From assembly GCA_026421205.1 (NCBI GenBank), contig JAPKBM010000005.1, positions 1 to 64,000 on the forward strand: a stretch of DNA of 64,000 nucleotides, written 5' to 3'. This document shows positions 61,280 to 64,000 of the stretch, one piece after another; the stretch's first letter is position 1, and every line of letters starts with the position of its first letter. Source of the stretch: Planctomycetota bacterium (GTDB taxonomy: Bacteria > Planctomycetota > UBA1135). A program made the translations under genes and the position numbers. The notes beneath the pieces are model-generated. The model was not told the origin of the DNA. It did no database searches and saw nothing but the letters and a program-made list of their open reading frames with translations.

Positions 61280-61792
61280 ATGAATCTTCTTTTTCCTCTT
61301 GGAGAACCGCCTGACCCTGCTGAGCGTGATCGGAAAATCATGGGCATGGCGCTTCGGGAGGCACACCTTGCCATGGAAAGGGATGAAGTTCCTGTCGGGG
61401 TAGTTGTCGTTCTTGGTAATCGTGTCCTTGGCCGCGCAGGTAATTCCGTGGAGCAACTCAAAGATGCTACTGCGCATGCAGAAATGCTGGCATTGACTCA
61501 AGCATTTGAAGCCGTCGGCGAAAAGCGCCTCGAAAAGGCAGAGGTTTTCTGTACTTTGGAGCCTTGCATTCAATGCGCTGGGGCCCTCATGCATGCTCGC
61601 GTTGCCCGGCTTGTTTATGGGGCAACCGATCCAAAGTTTGGGGGAGTAGAAAGCTTGGCAACGCTTTTTGACCTGCCCGGCGTGAATCACCGAGTCCGGC
61701 ACGAGGGGGGCCTCTTTGCGGAAGAGTCGGCTCAATTACTTCGGCGTTTTTTTCAATCCAAGCGTAGGCGAAGCAAGGGGAATTTGTTATAA
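61280..61792 (+). CDS. tadA: tRNA adenosine(34) deaminase
   Basis: Converts A34 of tRNA-Arg(ACG) to inosine so that one tRNA reads CGU, CGC and CGA. The 170 residues contain the deaminase zinc site: His66 and catalytic Glu68 in TAHAEMLAL, and Cys96/Cys99 in TLEPCIQCAGAL. EVPVGVVVV and GATDPKFGGVESL match TadA rather than cytidine or guanine deaminases. The gene lies 18 nt after the gene for its own substrate tRNA. The C-terminal basic tail (QSKRRRSKGNLL) is typical. The -10 of the next tRNA unit overlaps its stop. Confidence 0.95.
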   Translation: MNLLFPLGEPPDPAERDRKIMGMALREAHLAMERDEVPVGVVVVLGNRVLGRAGNSVEQLKDATAHAEMLALTQAFEAVGEKRLEKAEVFCTLEPCIQCAGALMHARVARLVYGATDPKFGGVESLATLFDLPGVNHRVRHEGGLFAEESAQLLRRFFQSKRRRSKGNLL

Positions 61793-61793
61793 T
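61788..61793 (+). promoter_or_regulatory. Putative -10 element of the tRNA-Ser/SRP unit
   Basis: A consensus TATAAT overlaps the tadA stop codon, 13 nt before the mature tRNA-Ser(CGA) 5' end. Five nt later comes TCCC, similar to the GCCC of other stable-RNA promoters. No good -35 is visible. Confidence 0.5.
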
Positions 61794-61806
61794 TTCCGTC
61801 CCGATA

Positions 61807-61896
<90 letters not shown>

Positions 61897-61926
61897 ACGG
61901 AGAACGTTCCTTATAAATCAAAAACA

Positions 61927-62016
<90 letters not shown>

Positions 62017-62032
62017 TGATCGCGCAGAGGAT

Positions 62033-62141
62033 GTCGGGAGTCCGGCTTCACGCGGCGGATTGACTCAGAACTGGGTCAGGTCGGGAACGAAGCAGCCCTA
62101 TGGGTTTCAATCCGGGTGCCGTGGATCACCGGGCTTCCGAC
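62033..62141 (+). ncRNA. ffs: Signal recognition particle RNA (small bacterial 4.5S type)
   Basis: The SRP core GGTCAGGTCGGGAACGAAGC carries the GGAA tetraloop and the asymmetric AGCAG side. The loop-closing pairs are C-G/G-C (CGGGAACG) where E. coli has CCGGAAGG, a compensated change. The ends pair over 13 bp (GTCGGGAGTCCGG with CCGGGCTTCCGAC, including G-U pairs), giving a single hairpin of about 109 nt with no Alu domain. It works with Ffh to target membrane proteins. It lies between tRNA-Ser and dnaX, as scr does near dnaX in Bacillus. The exact ends may extend a few bases. Confidence 0.92.
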
Positions 62142-62170
62142 TTCTTCTGCGTATTTTCTTGCCGGCAAGG

Positions 62171-62176
62171 TAGGAT
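62171..62176 (+). promoter_or_regulatory. Putative -10 element of dnaX
   Basis: TAGGAT lies 8 nt before the dnaX ATG. The overlapping AAGGTAGG could also act as a weak Shine-Dalgarno, so either function is possible. Confidence 0.35.
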
Positions 62177-62184
62177 GATTCCGT

Positions 62185-63747
62185 ATGAGTTACCAAGTCC
62201 TCGCTCGCAAGTATCGGCCGCGCACTTTTGCGGATGTCATTGGGCAGGACCACATTGTCAAGGCTTTGAGCAGAGCCCTTGAAAAGGACCGGATTGGGCA
62301 GGCCTATTTATTAATCGGCCCACGAGGCACGGGAAAGACGAGTACCGCGCGCATCCTGGCTAAGTCCTTGAATTGCGAAAAAGGGGAGTCCGTTGCACCT
62401 TGCCTTGCCTGTGGCCCTTGTTTGGAAATTGAATCTGGCGCGGACATGGACGTCGTGGAAATTGACGGGGCTAGTAATAACGGTGTTGATGACGTCCGAG
62501 ATTTACGGGAGAAAGTCCATTTCCGGCCTATGCGAGACCGGCGAAAAGTCTACATTATTGATGAAATTCAACGACTGACGGGTCCAGCATTTGACGCTCT
62601 CCTTAAAACGTTAGAGGAACCTCCCGACCACGTCATTTTTCTTTTTGCCACGACTGACCCGCACAAAATTCCTGACACGATTGTTTCCCGATGCCAAACC
62701 TTTGAATTCCGACGCCTTCGCGAAGATGATATTCTCAACAAGCTTCTGGATATCTGTCAAAAGGAAGGGGTGGAAGTTTCCGAGGATGTCTTGGGCGCAA
62801 TTTCTCGCGGTTGTCGCGGTGGCCTTCGAGATGCGGAGTCCATGTTGGATCAGTTATTGGCGGTCACCGAAGGGGTCCCTACCCTAGAAGAGTTGGAAAT
62901 GGTGGCGGGGCTGGCCCGACCTGAGTGTTGGCAGATTCTTCTAGAAGCCGTGTCCAATCAAGATGGTGCTCAAATATTGAAATCCGTAGATGCCTTTCTT
63001 CAGCGGGGGGGTACAGAGCGAGATTTTGTAGAGCAACTTGTGGATGCCTTGCGTGATTTGCTGCACGTCGCACTTCTTGGTGAAGATGTTCTTGGTGTGG
63101 TTCCTTCGGCGGATCGCCAACAAAGAATGGTGAAATTGGCGGGGGCTTTAGGCCAAGACAGGCTGGAGACTTTGATGGGAATGTTCTTTTCTCTTGAGTC
63201 TAGAATGAATCAATCTCCACTTTCTGCGCGCGCCCTTTTGGAGTGGACCTTGCTTCGTGCTTCTCGCCTGGGGGATTTATTGGAAACCACGACACTCCTT
63301 CAAAATTTACGGAGTGGAACTCTCACCGCCACCTCTGTTTCTGCAGAGCCCCCCGCGCCGGTAAAAAAGCCTGAGCCCGTAAGGGCGTCGGCGCCCACCC
63401 TGCCGTCGCCACCAACCTCCCCAACCCCGCCCACTCCATCGCCGTCGGCGACATCTATTCAAGATTTGCTCAAAGAAGTCCGCGAGCGACGTCCTTCCTT
63501 AGGCCGCGTTCTCACGGACTATCTCGTCGAGGGAACCTTGCATGAAGACCGCGTCGAAGTCGTGTTGCAACCTCTGGAAGACCGGTCCCGCCGTATGGTC
63601 GAAGACCCCATTGAGAGCCGTTTCCTCAAGGAGCTTCCGAGCAGTCCAGGCCCTTGGACGATTCGTTACTTCGAAAAAGTCCAACGGCACGACCCTCTCG
63701 GCGAGCAACTGAAATCCTCCTTTGAGGGCGTAGAGGAGGTACCCTAG
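62185..63747 (+). CDS. dnaX: DNA polymerase III subunits tau and gamma
   Basis: Clamp-loader ATPase and replisome organiser. The 520-residue tau form has the AAA+ module: Walker A GPRGTGKT (45-52), a zinc module with Cys64, Cys73, Cys76 and Cys79, Walker [11 protein letters not shown], and sensor 1 [13 protein letters not shown] collar domain (about 245-370) is followed by a Pro/Ser-rich linker and a small C-terminal domain. At codons 393-395 the heptamer A AAA AAG is in phase, with TGA one codon later in the -1 frame, predicting a 396-residue gamma form by frameshifting as in E. coli. Confidence 0.97.
   Translation: MSYQVLARKYRPRTFADVIGQDHIVKALSRALEKDRIGQAYLLIGPRGTGKTSTARILAKSLNCEKGESVAPCLACGPCLEIESGADMDVVEIDGASNNGVDDVRDLREKVHFRPMRDRRKVYIIDEIQRLTGPAFDALLKTLEEPPDHVIFLFATTDPHKIPDTIVSRCQTFEFRRLREDDILNKLLDICQKEGVEVSEDVLGAISRGCRGGLRDAESMLDQLLAVTEGVPTLEELEMVAGLARPECWQILLEAVSNQDGAQILKSVDAFLQRGGTERDFVEQLVDALRDLLHVALLGEDVLGVVPSADRQQRMVKLAGALGQDRLETLMGMFFSLESRMNQSPLSARALLEWTLLRASRLGDLLETTTLLQNLRSGTLTATSVSAEPPAPVKKPEPVRASAPTLPSPPTSPTPPTPSPSATSIQDLLKEVRERRPSLGRVLTDYLVEGTLHEDRVEVVLQPLEDRSRRMVEDPIESRFLKELPSSPGPWTIRYFEKVQRHDPLGEQLKSSFEGVEEVP
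63363..63369 (+). other. Predicted programmed -1 ribosomal frameshift site in dnaX
   Basis: The slippery heptamer A AAA AAG is in the correct phase (GT A AAA AAG). After a -1 slip the next codons are GCC and TGA (stop 63372-63374). A stem GCCC/GGGC with loop GTAA starts 5 nt downstream (63375-63386), and an alternative GGGCG/CGCCC stem is at 63383-63396. No clear upstream stimulatory Shine-Dalgarno is seen. Confidence 0.75.
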
Positions 63748-63751
63748 AGGC

Positions 63752-64000
63752 ATGGCAGGAAGTCTCGGAGACCTTGGCGGGCTTTTAAAACAAGCTCAAA
63801 AAATGCAACGGCAAGTGCAGGAAATTCAAGAAGATTTAGCAAAGTCTTCTTACGAAGGTTCCGCCGGTGGTGGCGCCGTCACGGTAGTAGTGAACGGCCA
63901 GCGACATTTGCAAAGCGTGAAAATTAAGCCCGAAGCCGTGGACCCGTCGGATGTCGAGATGCTCGAGGACCTCGTGCTCGCAGCAGTTTCCGACGCAATG
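63752..64000 (+). CDS. ybaB: YbaB/EbfC-family nucleoid-associated protein (3' partial)
   Basis: Small DNA-binding protein; 83 residues are visible before the window ends, out of about 105 expected. The start [29 protein letters not shown] in sense is a typical YbaB N-terminal helix. [27 protein letters not shown] matches the conserved 'GGGxVxVxxNGxxxVxxIxIdp' strand pair. GGAGGTACCCTAGAGG precedes the ATG, 4 nt after dnaX. The dnaX-ybaB pair is normally followed by recR, which would lie just outside the window. Confidence 0.93.
   Translation, partial: MAGSLGDLGGLLKQAQKMQRQVQEIQEDLAKSSYEGSAGGGAVTVVVNGQRHLQSVKIKPEAVDPSDVEMLEDLVLAAVSDAM

Overview
The window is continuous chromosomal core sequence from a diderm, heterotrophic bacterium. 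Evidence for an outer membrane is a FadL/OmpP1-like barrel, secreted lipoproteins and an MCE (Mla-type) lipid transport operon. I cannot name the species. A divergent EF-G, a Tsr3-like rRNA-modification homologue, a bacterial GlnRS, loss of L30 and an enlarged L16 suggest a deep lineage, possibly Planctomycetota or a neighbour. That placement is inference only. I saw no phage, transposon, IS element, CRISPR array or rRNA gene.

Region 1 (1-26.4 kb) is a mosaic of short operons on both strands. It starts with the end of an RluA-type pseudouridine synthase, a FadL-like barrel and a kelch-repeat secreted protein. A propionyl-CoA/methylmalonyl-CoA block follows: catalytic mutase subunit, epimerase and a three-part carboxylase, with glutaminyl-tRNA synthetase embedded in it. 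Then come an M50 protease with a parvulin-like protein, and an MCE transporter operon led by a lipoprotein built from about 18 aromatic 'F/W-P-F-F' repeats. The rest holds a TPR lipoprotein with dtd, an HU/IHF protein, the reverse transsulfuration pair (CBS, CGL), a MutS2 lacking its Smr domain, a lone receiver domain and aroC.

Region 2 (26.4-57.6 kb) is one co-directional translation/transcription superblock. It begins with tRNA-Thr/Tyr/Gly/Thr and tuf, in the same order as the E. coli thrU-tyrU-glyT-thrT-tufB operon. It continues rpmG-secE-nusG-rplKAJL-rpoBC, rpsL-rpsG, a terminator, a Tsr3-like gene, fusA, and then S10-spc-alpha (rpsJ to rplQ, without rpmD). It ends at a strong terminator overlapping the convergent dnaE.

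Region 3 (57.6-64 kb) holds dnaE (minus strand), then tRNA-Arg(ACG)-tadA, two tRNA-Ser genes, the small SRP RNA, dnaX and the start of ybaB. It resembles the tadA-scr-dnaX-yaaK region of Bacillus. dnaX carries the heptamer A AAA AAG in phase, followed one codon later by a -1 frame stop, as in the E. coli programmed frameshift.

Two regulatory patterns stand out. Four promoters of translation-machinery units share the form TTGACN-N16-(-10)-N5-GCCC with fixed spacing. About ten lead genes instead have a TANNNT box only 5-10 nt before an ATG that lacks a Shine-Dalgarno sequence, which suggests leaderless mRNAs.
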